Shown here piece by piece: positions 38,255 through 50,735 of a stretch of DNA of 64,000 bases. Origin of the DNA: Notospermus geniculatus (lineage: Eukaryota > Nemertea > Pilidiophora > Heteronemertea > Lineidae); the NCBI GenBank assembly GCA_002633025.1, contig NMRB01000706.1:84785-148784 (forward strand). The letters are read 5' to 3'. The notes below the pieces were generated by a model that did not search any database, was not told the DNA's origin, and was given only the letters and a program-made list of their open reading frames with translations. The translations under genes and the position numbers were made by a program. Within the stretch, counting starts at the first letter, position 1; every line of letters starts with the position of its first letter.

Positions 38255-40494
38255 TCACAAAACTTCTACCCGAGTCACCTTCAGTACCTTTGAATGTGGA
38301 CCACTTTTTGCTATAACCCCATTTGCATACTTTTTCTGTGAACCACTCTCTTTCCTACAACGTGTATTTCCCCTACTGTACAAGAAGTATTGGCAGAAGA
38401 ACACAATGTTGAAAAACATGCCAATAAAAGAGAGGGCAAGCTTTCCAGGGTTACCCAGCAGCAGTTTCCAATCATCTGAAAAGGAGAAAAGAAATTCCAG
38501 GTCATATTTTTGTTAAAAACTTAAAAGGAAAGATGCACAGTTTCAAGGAGAATGTTCTGTGTTGGGGGGGGGGGGGGGNGTTGAAGGACCTCTCTTTGCA
38601 GAGGAAACGTCATGGCCTGAATGAACTTATGCAGAACTGCCGTCGGCTTGAATCAGTCCACTTACTACTGTTGGCAGAATCTAGGACAGACTGGAGGAGA
38701 CTGAGGACACTCCCAGAGAAGTCTAACATCACCCCCTGGATTGCAAAACCATCTGTGCTTTGTCTCGCAGAATTCAGCAAAGCCTGGAAAGAACACAATG
38801 AAAACAAGCTGGTGTTTAGTTCTGATGCTGTCAGTTCAGAACAACAGGCTATTGCTAGCTCGTCAATATTTCTTATGAACGCCACCTAAAATTGCCAAAC
38901 AAGTACAGCAACTACACATGTACGTAATGGGTGAAAAATGAAGTGCATCAACTAACTTTATTGTAATGCATACCTGGGGAAAGTATTTCAGCGGGGTTAC
39001 AGCCACTTTAACGTATGATAACATATAGATGTACTGAATCCATGAGATATAATGTAAAAGAGCAGACACCAGCCCAGAGGCGATGATCAGAAATGCTCCA
39101 ACTGCAAGCAGTATGAACGGAATGGACAGGCGTTGGTCACCACGATCATAGGTCAGACACTGGATAATGATGACGGAGGTCAGCACAACAGCATGGATTG
39201 AGAAGAAGTTATCATTGGCTTGGACAGGAATCTCACTCCTAGGGTTGAGGTGGAGATATTCTTTCTGGAAATGGAAAGTCATACTTAAATCTTAGCCTTT
39301 TGAGTGCATTAAAGAGCAATAGTCAGGCCAAAAAAATCACTGAATGGGATAGATGACACTTAGGGAATACAGACAGCGAAGAGTTACTTAGTTTGCACCT
39401 AGACCCATATTCATAAACATACTTAAGACAACCTCGATAAATGCATAGACTCACCTGTATATAGGTGTTCCAGTACATACACGTATTGAAGACACAGTAA
39501 CAGGAATGCCCAATAATGTTCAATAGCTGATAATCAAAACTAAGTCCAACAACACTTTTTCTGCGCCAGTTCTTATAAACTTGTGGATAATAAGATATAC
39601 TCCATGCAAAGAAGTATGACCACCCCATGAAAATGCTCAAATACCCCAAATAGACATTTTCAACTATTTTGATGTGGACATGTGCTTTATAAAGCTTTTC
39701 CAATTCTTTCGATTGGGATTTAAATGTCAGTGTACAGTGTCCGACGTGTCCACGTGAGTGTAATGGAATGAACAAAGCTCGTGTAGAGAATGCTGGAATG
39801 ATGATACTCTCCATGGTCTCAACCATCCGGCCCTCACTAAAGACTAGCTTCAGTTTAGCAGCTTCCTTCAGCTCAAATCTGAAAGGTAAGTGGAGATTTA
39901 TAACTTGAGGCTAGTAGAAACTCGTTAGCAATAGGCTGCCCAGGAAAAGTTTAATCAAAGCAGTTCAGAGATCCAAGGAAAATTTATTTACTCACTTTGG
40001 TTGAATACTGATGTAACTACCAGAGTTCTTCTCAAATATAACTGTCTCAGTCGACAGCTGGATGGGCGAGTCTGAATGATGAGAAAAGGATACACATTCT
40101 TGAATGACTATGAATGTGGCCTTTGGTGCATAGGCTAACTGACAAATGCCTTGTTTGGCAGCTTCGTGTCTCAGTGATGATTGGACTAAAACTTACACAT
40201 GTCAACAATAAACACACTGAGTGGAAACCTATTGGAGATATCGATATGCTGACGATGATAAACGAAGCACTAGATAAACCAGTCTCAAAATCATCTGTTC
40301 TTGATTAGTGTTGGTGATAATCTATTCAATACAGACTCAGTCATTGATCTTGAGTTCTTGCCAAACATACCTGACTGTTCCCAGACATTTCCTAATAATT
40401 GATTGAACAAAAAGAAGCAAATAAATCCTAAAAAGGCTATAAACATAACAATTTCTCGTTGTTTGAGTGGGCGTCGACTCCATGGTAAGAACAT
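38255..40494 (-). CDS. CTNS: Cystinosin, lysosomal cystine/H+ symporter
   Basis: Exports cystine from lysosomes. Exons with matching phases: 40371-40494 (ATG at 40494), 39996-40071, 39455-39878, 38974-39264, 38666-38783 and 38255-38475 (TGA). The product is about 417 residues, slightly longer than the ~367 of human cystinosin. PQ-loop 1 reads YYPQVYKNWRRKSVVGLSFD and PQ-loop 2 contains KYFPQ followed by STDGFAIQGVMLDFSG. The motif ANDNFFSIHAVVLT matches the conserved proton-coupling segment. A hydrophobic N-terminal segment (residues ~16-35) acts as a signal peptide, followed by a luminal domain. Two features differ from vertebrate proteins: the C-terminal tail lacks the GYDQL lysosome-sorting motif, and no N-X-S/T sequon is seen in the luminal domain. 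A G run with an N at 38579 lies in the last intron. Confidence 0.93.
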
Positions 40495-42005
40495 TTTAGA
40501 ATCCTCCAATCCTCTCGACCTGTTTTGTGTACTCAGTAGTCCACTCTCTTGGGCATTATTGGTACTCTCTCATATGCATTCCTGAAAATTGGAGTTTGGA
40601 GAATTGACTACCGTAAGTCACGATGGAGGGGAAAATCACAACAATTTCTACCCCCTATGTACTTTTAGGCCTACATCGGAACGACTTTACAATCCCTGGT
40701 CATCAATTGATGGAATAAGCCGCATTGTTACGATTGTACAATAGGATTTCCATGTGTGCCACTTCTGACCAGGGATTCTAAAGTTCTACCAATGATTGTT
40801 CGGATACGGCAGTGACGTGTTATAATGCGGCAGTAAACTGAACTTGCGCAGTGTAACAACAAGACTCCCGTATCCCTATGAAGAATTTATATTTTGGTGT
40901 ACGGCTGCCGTACCCCAAACCATTTTGGTTCCCGAAGCTACCGCTAGAGAGTGCTGTCAAATGGTAGCTTCGGTAACGGGCGCCATTTTGGCTGGCAGAA
41001 AACTGACGGCCTGACGTCATTGCCGCGAAAACTGGATCACATGATCATCGACCGTTACTCAAAAATCCATACCCGTGGATGATCATGTGATCCAGTTTTC
41101 GCGGCAATGACGTCAGGCCGTCAGTTTTCTGCCAGCCAAAATGGCGCCCGTTACCGAAGCTACCATTTGACAGCACTCTCTAGCGGTAGCTTCGGGAACC
41201 AAAATGACCCCAAACCCGTACTCCAGGGCCAAAATACATTCTCAGTGGAAGTGTGTAAGGACCTCTGGTCCCCTAGGCTAGTTAGTTTAAGTTAGTATCG
41301 AACCACAACAAGAACCTGTGTGCTGCTATCGCCTATAGGCAGGCCCTATTACCTTGCTTCTCTACAATTGCGGGACAGGCATCAATTCAAGTGATTAATT
41401 AATCAAATCAAGAAAACGGCCGTTTTTCGGTTATTCTGTTATCATCAATGTCACACTGATGAAATTCTTTCATCTGTTCATTCATGTCATTCTGTCATTT
41501 CCACGTCGAAGACGCAGCAGCAGAGTAATGTAACGCAGTGTTTCATTGGTCAATAATGTCCGACGTCGCATAACTAATCCAATCAGATTTACTCTTATAT
41601 CTTTTGCCACTAGAGGCGCTCATATTTTACTTCCGCTTTGGGTCTGTGATTTTCTCTCCTATTTTTGGCTAGTGTATGTCAGATTTATTCATTTGATTCG
41701 CATATGAACTCAGATATCCTAACACCGTAGCAAGAATAAAGATTCAACTTATGGAAAAACCGTTATTTTGTACTTGTCGCGGCGTTGTTTGAGAGTCAGT
41801 CCAATCAGTTTAGGCCTATACTTTGTAGTTTTGATACTGCATCCGACAATCGTGTGACCTCTACCGGTAGTGCAATGGTATCACCAGTGTCCTGTCCGAA
41901 AATAGAGACTGAATGCAAGGACTCTGAATAAAATATCCTTCAGTCTTTTGCTGTCAAAGTCATTATGAAAGAGTTTGACATTCTTTTTTCAGTTCAAGTG
42001 TTACC
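40495..42005. promoter_or_regulatory. Divergent intergenic region of cystinosin and NDUFS5
   Basis: About 1.5 kb separate the two start codons, which point away from each other, so promoters of both genes must lie here. No TATA box is obvious. A 286-bp fold-back transposon occupies 40921-41206. The NDUFS5 transcript start may be a few hundred bases upstream of 42006. Confidence 0.5.
40921..41206. mobile_element. 286-bp fold-back element with 9-bp target duplication, copy 1
   Basis: Two arms of 129 bases, reverse complements of each other by eye (outer end CATTTTGGTTCCCGAAGC), enclose a 28-base loop (41050-41077). ACCCCAAAC flanks it exactly at 40912-40920 and 41207-41215. A 9-bp duplication with long arms fits the Mutator-like (MULE) superfamily. 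It has no coding capacity; open frames across it are mirror translations of the arms. The other copy is at 62431-62716. Confidence 0.92.
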
Positions 42006-42585
42006 ATGTCGAGAGCACCAATCTTTGACACTCCCTTTACCCGGCTAACTGACCACTGGTTTACCGTGCAAGGACACCGTAAATGTGCTGTTTTTGAGCA
42101 AGATTTTTATCGGTATGTATCGCATTGTATTGTTTCATTCCTAGATTTATCCTACCGGTAGGCCTATCCTGTGTATGTTTTATGTATACTTTACTTGCTC
42201 TAACTTTTTAATGTCCTTTTTGCAGGTGTGCAGCGAAAGTTGGACAGAGAGCTTCGGATACCGCTTGTGCAGAAGAATACAATGATTTTCTGGAATGTGT
42301 AAAAAAGAAGAAGCAGGTGTGTAGAATTCGAAGAAAAACAAAAGCATTCATTCTCTTTTTGCAGTGAAACATATGCCAATCCTCTTTAGATCAACCAAGG
42401 CGTGTGCTATTATTTTTGGACCATTTTGACAGAAAACTGAAGCCTTTGTACATACAATGTACTTTCTTTCTTCATTTCAGTGGAGGCGGTTTGACGAAAT
42501 CCAGAGGGTCAGGAAAGAGAAAGGTGTAGGATATGAAGAAAAGCCACTTGATGATTCTTTTATACCTGATAATAGGCGTTTCTAA
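42006..42585 (+). CDS. NDUFS5: NADH:ubiquinone oxidoreductase subunit S5 (complex I accessory subunit)
   Basis: Small mitochondrial intermembrane-space-facing subunit of complex I. Three exons: 42006-42112 (ATG in a TTACCATGTC context), 42226-42316 and 42481-42585 (TAA), phases 2 and 0, giving 100 residues. The hallmark twin CX9C motifs are intact: C-AVFEQDFYR-C and C-AEEYNDFLE-C, which form a CHCH fold after import by the MIA40 route. A basic KKKKQWRRFDEIQRVRKEKG stretch follows, as in the family. Length is close to that of the human protein (106). Head-to-head with cystinosin and tail-to-tail with ORC1. Confidence 0.87.
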
Positions 42586-43967
42586 AGCCTACAAGACTGT
42601 TAGTATTGTGAACCCACTGGACTAATAACAGCTGAATCAAGCTTGTTCTTCATTGCCACATTGGCTGTTTTTCCTTGGCCCTGGGATGAGGACATACGTT
42701 GCCACTTCAGAAACCCCAAGTTCATTATTTCTACATGTTGGACACATATTACATGTAATTCTAAAGAACTAAAATCCTTGAAAGAGCAATGATCCTGAAT
42801 AATACAAGTTCATACTTGTATCATCATCCACCATTGCTAAATGCTGCAGGCATGTTCAGGCTTTGAAAAATGGCAATGTTCCATAAGAACAAGAATTATT
42901 GTGTGTTTCTTATGTAAGAAGTTGTAAATATATTGTATTTGTAGATATTTGAAGCACGAGTTGTTAGGTTTACTGGTACATGATTGTTTGATTATATCCT
43001 CCTTTTGAAGGTGAAGCTTGTCATCTGGGAAAAGAACCGATTTCCAAAGACTTGAGTTCTGCTTACTCACCAGAGATCTGTGTGTTTGTGTAATATCAGT
43101 TGTATTCGCGACTTGGAGCAGAAATGACAGGGAATCGTTGACTTCTGGATAGGATGGTCCCACTGAGATTTTGTGAATCCAGTCTTAATGCTGGTGAATG
43201 TGAGGTGATCACAATGGATCGACCTCTGGTGCTAGGAATACAATGAATACCGGGTACACAAGTTAAAATAGACTCATAAAAAATTTATTATCAAATGATA
43301 AAACATACAAATGACATCATGCTGTGCGTGTATGTACATCTCTACATGTACGTGCTTACTACAACATACTCATCACAAAGAAATGCAACACTGCAAAATG
43401 CACAATGATTACAGAAGGAAATGTTTTTTTGCAGAAGGATGTTGGGAAAGGGAAACTAATAAGGATCATCTGTTTCATGAGCAAAAACTATGTTGTGATA
43501 AAAGAGGAATCCATGTGCATTTTCTTATGAACCAAAGTAAGAGTGACTTGCATAATTAAGATCATTAAGTGACAACTGGAAGCATGCTTCCTACTTCTAT
43601 ATACAGGAATAAATACTGCAAAGCATGAGCCACTTAAATGCATGGGACATATTCCTTTATATTATTATGTACATGCACATGATAAGAGAACTTGAAAATC
43701 CCAGTCTGGCAACAGCACAGTGTACACAAGTGAATAATCAACAATTCAGAACTCAAAATGATTCGGTATAAAACACTCAGCACCACTTGTGCAAAAAATA
43801 ACATGTATTGAACAATTTTAACCATAATTATTTTCATTTTTCTTCACTATGATTAGAGGATCTTCTGATTCTCACATAAGAGGAAAAAGTTTGAGAAACC
43901 AGTAAGACATGTAAATGCAAACATTGAACACAGACATAAATCATCAAACCTTAGTTGTCCCACTTGT
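42586..43967. other. Convergent 3' region of NDUFS5 and ORC1
   Basis: Holds the 3' untranslated regions of both genes, which converge. A reverse-strand AATAAA near 43285 could serve ORC1. No further exon is recognised; the short frames here carry no motif. Confidence 0.5.
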
Positions 43968-46900
43968 TTACTTATAACTAACTTGGAAGTCTCTCAATGC
44001 ATACTGTAGTTCATCTGGGCAAATATTCAATCGAATTTTCTGCAGACTGTCTTGTCTGCCATGTTCAAGAAGCAGAATTCGAAAGCTACCAAGGCGAGAC
44101 ACAAGCGCTGCAGCTTCTGATGCTGTACACAGTGGCACTCCTGAAAGGGTAAGAAGATACTGCAGGCATGACGCCGAAAAACGTACATGGTATGGACATT
44201 TATGTAAATCGGACTACTAACTTACCATAAAATCTGCTCAGTGAAGTGAACTGGATTAGGACTTTACTAAAGACGGCCTCTTCCAATCCTGAACGTTCAA
44301 ATTCTGCCAACAAAGCCTGAAGAAACAGCTTCTCTGCATCGGAACAAGATCTGAAATTACCAAATGAACAACATTTAGTGATACCTTTGGTCTGCTTCCA
44401 GACTCGCATGTCTAACTCCTGCGTTTTTGTGACCACTCAACAATAAATGCAAGGATCATAAGTTGAGTGACCTACGTTGACACCATGTCATTTAACATCG
44501 GGGTAACCAATCATGACGTGTGAATTTGCTTTTGATCAATAGCAGCATTACCGTACTTACTTGAGAGCTTGAATGATAGGGGATGAGAACATTTCCTTGA
44601 TTGCTCTTTCCACATGTACCATTCCCACCAAACCAGCCTTCTTCCTTGGACTGCTTGCACCATCTATGATCTCAGTTGCACGTCGACAGATATCAAGGGC
44701 ACGGCGGGCATCTCCAGACACAGCAGCAACCTGAACGTTACAACGTGAGTTCAGTGAGAAATATGATGAGGATCATTGACTGGCTCTTTCTGAAAGTTGC
44801 CATGACCACAATCTTCAACTCCTATCCGAAAATTTAATTAATCAACCAGCTGACTTACCTTTCTTGCTACCAGCTGGATGGCATCCTCATCAAAAGCCTT
44901 GAGATCCCGAATCCTGGACAGCACAATCGTCTGCAGTTGCTTATGTGTGTATGGTTGGAATGTCATCCTGGTAAGGCCCTGAAATGAAAGATTCTCTCAA
45001 CTCTGCACAAGCAGTGAAGAAGACACTGACAGGGGAACACTTGCTGGTGTGTTAGAATCTTAGAAAAAGCAATCCCGTACCTCAAGTAAGTTTCCGTGAA
45101 TGCGATTGGCTCACACCGCACACGTGACCATAAGGAATTTTGGCATGTCGACCGCTCTGACGTCACCAAAGGTGCGACATTTCATGAAATGTCGACCGGC
45201 AATGGCCGCCGCTCTTTTCACTCTCTCGGTTTGCAAGTTTGAACGTCCATAGAACAAATGCATACTCTTTAAACGGAAAAATACCACTCACCAAGGCTCA
45301 AAATAAGTGGTATCGCATCGCAATTTGTGACAGAAAAATAAGAAAGTGCGATATGGCCGAGCAGGTACATTTGCAAAATTGCTACACATCGTTTTCAAGT
45401 AGAGACAGCCGTGGCTGGCCAGCAGCGGCCATCGAGGAGTCAGTCAGTACATAGTTCATCGGCAACTAACAACACCAACCAAACTGCGCTTTCATGATTG
45501 TTACATATGAGTCACAGTGTTCGCCATGCATGAGTGAAGTGTTGTTGTGTGCGAGGTTGACATCAACAGCCATAAAGATGGCTTCCGCTGTCATGGCTGT
45601 TGAACATGTTGAATGGACAAAAAAGTTGCTACACAAAGTACCAAAATTGCGAATCAAGTGGAACCCTTGATTGGCAGTTTTGCTACACAAGTAAAAAAAG
45701 TTATTTTGAGCCTTGCTCACAATCTCATTTCTTGGCAGTAAGCAGTAGCCTTGATGCAAAATGGTTAACTCAATGCGTCCCAAACCAGTGTTTGAAACAC
45801 TAGGCCGGAGCCAGTCGGCACACCTCAGTCATGTCAGTCCAGTGCGGACGGCGTACGCCTATCCACTGTGGATGCATTGCGTCACGTCGCTTGATAAGTG
45901 ATTCTAATTTTTCATAAAAGAAATTGTTTTCAATCAACTCGACTTTCGGTACGCTTCGCCTCGGGAGACATTGCATCCCGCGAGGGGACATTTCGACATG
46001 TCACCCTCCATGGAGGGCAACATTTTTCTAATCCTAATTCCCAGACAAAAATCCATCAGGAAGTCCTGACTTCACGAAATGAGTCTGTGCGATTTATTAT
46101 TCATAAAAATAAGATAAGAATGATGTTGACAGCTAATGATGGGGAGACCTACCAAACGACTGGAGACTCGGTTCATCATGACCCGCTCAGGTAAATCCAT
46201 CGTATTTGCCACAGCCAATACAATAAGTTTTGCATGTGGGCGAGTCGGCCAATCAAAGAGGTTATACAGCACATTCTGCTTCCTGTTGCATAGGAGATCG
46301 AGCTGAAACAATATTGATGGATGAGATATTTCTAATTCCATGCTGTGCATTTGACATATTACGGTAAGTGGAAACGATTCTGCATTGGTGGGCTACATGA
46401 ACTTAGAGACTCCACTGAGAGAAATGTGGGTCCATTTGGTCTATGGATGCAATAGACCCGCATGCTGTGTTTTTATACCATACATTCTGAGTTGAATATA
46501 TTTCAAATGGCTTACCTCATCGACAAGGAGGACTGTTGAGATACGTCGGACTCCAGAGGAGCTGAATCTTTTGTCTAACAGAGCTGATGCATGGGTTGCT
46601 GTCACTTTATCACCTGTCAGTTGCTGAAGCAAAAAAATTCATCAAAATTTCTGAGCAACTGGTATCACTTAACGTCTGAGTGATGATGAGTATTACTGTA
46701 TTGTATTACCTTGTGTATTTGCACATATGCCTGGTGTGGATCTGTCAGTTTCATCCCATTGATCTCAATGTAATTGAAATCAGGAATGTGACCATCTTGA
46801 CTCTCAGCCTCAAGTTGCCTGATGACTTCATGAACAGTCGCCGTCTTTCCAGTTCCCGGAACGCCAGAAATATACATACACCTGCAAAGTGATCATACTG

Positions 46901-49900
46901 AGACCTGGCAATGGGGAATTCTTTTGTATTGGTGGATACAAAGGTAAGGACGAGTGATAAGTATCCAAGCTGTAAATGACACACAGCACTGCTGACCTAC
47001 CCTCCTCACAGTCGTCATTATGAGACAAATTGCATTATTACAATGTAAAGACCACCAAGACATTATTTCTTGCAAGAAATCTCAATTGATCATGTTACAA
47101 AATCTTACCCGCCAGTTCCATCAATTATTTTCCCTTCAACGAATGAATAGATATCTTTGAACTCCTTATCTCGACATGGCAGGCTCTCAGGAACAACTGA
47201 CACATGAAGTCTGAAATTATACATACATGTGGATAAATGTATTGATAGAAATACCAATGAGTAAATATGAGTTAAATGAATGACTTGTGATGAACAGACC
47301 TTGCTCTTGCCTCTTCTAATACAGTTTGAGGTTCGTAAGAAGGCCCTGACCGACCCGGCATGCTTGGCGTCCTCGGTGCAGACTTAGGAGTCGCAACTTT
47401 CTTTGCCGGTGTCAAATATCCCTTCTTCTTCAGTGGTGTGTTCATTGGCGTACTTTTACGAGATCCTGACTTAGAAGGTGTACGGGTCTCATTTCTCTGG
47501 TGTTTACTGTTTCCAAAATCTGACATTTGGACGAGATCTTCTGGAATATTACAGAGACGATCTTCATTGTGATTGATGGCAGCTACAGATCTTCTCCCAC
47601 GACTTCGTGTTGTCGGCTTATTTTCCTCCTTTTTATCAATAGCATTCATAACTCTTATTGATCTCCTTGCTGTCCTCTTCTCATGTTTGGTTGGACTCGC
47701 GTTGTTTCCAGCAGCCTTGCCCAGAGTGCTGCAATTGCCTATGGTTTCCTTATCTTTCCTGAAACATTTAAAGGTATGTTACTACAGCCTGTCTTTTATC
47801 TTTCTGGAGGGGGGGGGGATAACAGCAACTACATGTATCTTCAATTGTTTTTAAACCACATTTGTCTCCCTGAACTAGGAGTACATTTGTAATTCATTTT
47901 TGGCATGAATGCCTCAAGCTGACTGAAAATTATTGGCATGATCGCAAGCTTTCAGTTATGAATGACACACAATTTACATTAACCATTGAAACTTACTGAA
48001 GGTCTAAACTCTTCCTTGCAGCTGAACTGTCTCTCCTTTTAGAGCTGTCAACTTTGCTAGTGCTGGCTGCCTTTTTAATTTTTGAAACGATTAACTTTGG
48101 GGTGCAAGGAACTGTAATAGACATGCCAAATTAATACGGTAGAAAAACAATTCTTCATACGCTTACACATTGAGCTATTGCCAAATTACATTTCGAAAAT
48201 GCACTGTCTTGTACAGCAAAGCCTTCCTTTTACACCATGGAATCTACAACAGCTGGTCTTAACTGAGATGTGTCCTTACAGGGTTGAATCTTTTCTGCTG
48301 AAGAATTTCATATAATGCAACTCACCAGTAACCTAATACTGAATATCGGTAAGCAGAACTATAGAGTCAGTCGTGTCAATCATCAGATCACCAAAGAGGA
48401 AAAGGTTGGTGCAGTTGGATAAGAACAGTGCTTCTCTTGTGCAAATGGACACGTCAAAATGGACAAAAGTTACCTCCGTTTACTTTACAAGCAGTGTGAG
48501 GCTGTCTTCTACACACCCAAAGCGGAGATGTTGGGGAGAGTGGTGTACCTGGTTTTGAATCAGATGCTGGTGTCTTTGACATTTTAGATTTCTTCTTACT
48601 GCCTGGGGTGACATTATCACTGCCTGTTGAACCATGAGATTTGCGTTTCAAGACTGCACGATCAGTCAGTTTTGATGTGGAAGTACTATTGCGCTCCTTT
48701 CCTTTTGGTTTTGGAGAAGCTTTTGCAGTTGATGATTTCTTTGTTTTCGTTACATTGTTGTTCATGTCATCTAACCAATCATCCTCATCAAGAAGGTCAA
48801 GGACATCACCACCATCGAGCCGTTTCATGTGTTGCAATTTTGGGCTCTTAACAACTGCAATGTAGAAACTTGGCAGGTTATTGAATGATATTATAAAAGG
48901 ATAGATAACCAGATATGATCATGAATTCACATCATTTGCAAGACAACACTATGAGGTTACGTAGCACATATTTAACTTTATACGTTTTGCCATGAAGTGG
49001 TCAACCACAGATTCAAACTAGTGTACATTCATAACAATTTGGGAGATTAGATTACAGCATACAAAGATGAGCGATCTTCAATCCACCTTGGTTATGTCTG
49101 TACCGGTACTCATTCATACAACAGAAATCTTTTTTTCTAAAGATTGTATTACATTGTGAATATATGAAAACTGTTTAAATGTTTTGATATATTCATGATA
49201 ACGTATTTTATAGATGTTCACCGATTGATTTTAACCCTTTGAAAATGGATACAGGACACCCGGAGAGAAAAATTTAAATCATTGGATGAAAAGTACAGAT
49301 CCAAAAGTTCTGAATCAAAATGACACAGCACATGATGTGTCAAGACCTTCAAAAAATCAGTTATAAGTGTAATGTCTTAAAAGTGGATTGGAGCAATCAA
49401 TTTTTTCTAATTATCCTCAGGTCCTGGCCAACAGGGTTAATCTCAATCATTAATACCAAGCTCAGCTAATGCATTATCAACTTCATCATAGTCATCATCA
49501 TCATCTTCGTCATCAACATCAACATCTACAATTTCAACATCGAAATCTAAAAAGAAAAGGATTTTTTTCTGTTAAACATTATAAAAGAGGGAAGATGAAG
49601 AAATGGAGATAGAAAGTGCACTTTGAACAGTCTTAAAACATGTTATTATGTTGCCTTATTTAGCAGGTGTCCAATATGGTGTAAAAATTCATTATCGAAC
49701 AGTGTTATTATAAAAGTGCTGTGATATAGTTAGGGAGGGTAAACTGCACGCAAGAAAGGAGGAGAAAGAAAGGGACATGTAATCCCCATATCACTTTTGT
49801 TAACAAACTTCAATTTTGAGTACAATTGAAGGGTTCATACACCCAGAATGACTTCATAGAGATAAAGTTGAGAGTAAATTTTTGAGCTGTTAATTGCTTA

Positions 49901-50159
49901 AAACTAAATAGATAGTACATGTAGATGTATTGTTACTCACAGTCCATGATTGAAATGTCATCCTCATCTTCAGATGAATATTTTTCATTGGCTGGTGGCT
50001 TCTTTGCTTTTTTTTCAGTATGTTCTTGATCAAGTGAATCTCCGTCAAGTGTCTTCAGTTCCTTTCCATCAAAACTATATCGAACATAAAAGGTTTCTAA
50101 ACCATTTGTGAATGTTTTCTGTTTCTTTGGTTTTTCATGAAGCTGCAGCACAACTACCT
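43968..50159 (-). CDS. ORC1: Origin recognition complex subunit 1, 5'-truncated
   Basis: AAA+ ATPase subunit that loads MCM helicase at replication origins. Exons: 49941-50159 (end of BAH domain, [18 protein letters not shown]), optional 49457-49546, 48549-48854, 47997-48111, 47300-47758 (basic, disordered), 47109-47210, 46710-46881 (Walker A, GVPGTGKT), 46516-46623 (Walker B, LLVDE), 46153-46302 ([11 protein letters not shown], then arginine-finger region), 44859-44978, 44561-44730, 44226-44350 and 43968-44140 (stop TAA, winged-helix end). All junction phases agree. The first BAH exons and the ATG are missing: the 5'-most exon ends at a single N at 50160 and the sequence beyond is a repeat. 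The ATPase core is intact. The intron at 44979-46152 is the longest of the core region. Confidence 0.95.
49457..49546 (-). CDS. ORC1: Acidic cassette exon or alternative terminal exon of ORC1
   Basis: A strong pyrimidine tract and AG precede 30 codons dominated by Asp and Glu ([16 protein letters not shown]). With the weak donor GTATTA after 49457 it is a 90-base, phase 1-1 cassette between the BAH exon and the 48549-48854 exon. If read through the donor it ends at TGA (49443-49445), giving a short BAH-only product. Skipping also keeps the frame. Confidence 0.55.
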
Positions 50160-50160
50160 N

Positions 50161-50524
50161 GCACTTCCATTTTCAAGGCCTTAAAAAGTCTTAAATTTGA
50201 TAATTTCTGTGGGAAGGTCTTAAAAAGGTCTTAAATTTCATATCAAGGCAGTTGTAAAAAATTGGCAGGAGATGTCAGGAAATCGCATCTCCGGGCTTCT
50301 TAAAATCAAAATTTTTCTGGGGGAGGGCCCCCAGACCCCCCCGCCAAAGTAGCCTACCCACTTTCTTGGCCGTGTCAACCCCTGTCATTCTTCCCTTGCG
50401 GAAACCCAGAGATGTTCGGGGGCTTCATTTAGAAGAAAATAGGTCTTAAATTTTGCCGATACTTGGTCTTAAAAAGTCTTAAAAAGGTCTTAAATTTGGT
50501 GCTCCACAGGCTGCAGGAACCCTG
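50161..50524. repeat. hAT-like element rich in GTCTTAAAAAGTCTTAAATTT, at the missing ORC1/PRPF38A promoter
   Basis: Repeats GGTCTTAAAAAGG and TCTTAAATTT. The right end GCTGCAGGAACCCTG resembles, inverted, the ends of 13788-14202. It begins right after the N at 50160 and occupies the space where the first exons of both flanking genes should be. Confidence 0.55.
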
Positions 50525-50735
50525 CAATCCAACTTGAATTGAACTAGCCTACAGTCAGTAGGAGGCCTAGCCCTAGGCCCCTATGGCCCGCCCTGTGCTG
50601 TGCCAGGTCATGGGGTGGGTATGATCACGACCATCAATCCAGATCCACCATGCCGATGGCATAGGCTAGATTGTGCAATCATTTGTCGTGGTTTTAATAC
50701 AGTGTCAATAGCGATGAATGAAAATCTCTTTTCAG

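Noticed and set aside
38533-38889. Plus-strand frame of 118 codons
   Set aside because: It is the antisense of the cystinosin exon 38666-38783 and runs through a G tract with an N.
41107-41295. Open frame starting MTSGRQFSASQNGARYRS, also at 40820-41020 and 62617-62859
   Set aside because: All are translations of the same inverted-repeat arm of the 286-bp element. The repeated peptide is a copy of DNA, not a protein family.
50600-50735. In-frame ATG upstream of the first visible PRPF38A exon
   Set aside because: A TTTTCAG acceptor directly precedes the conserved AELLVDKAM segment, and the upstream residues do not match the family. It is intron read-through.
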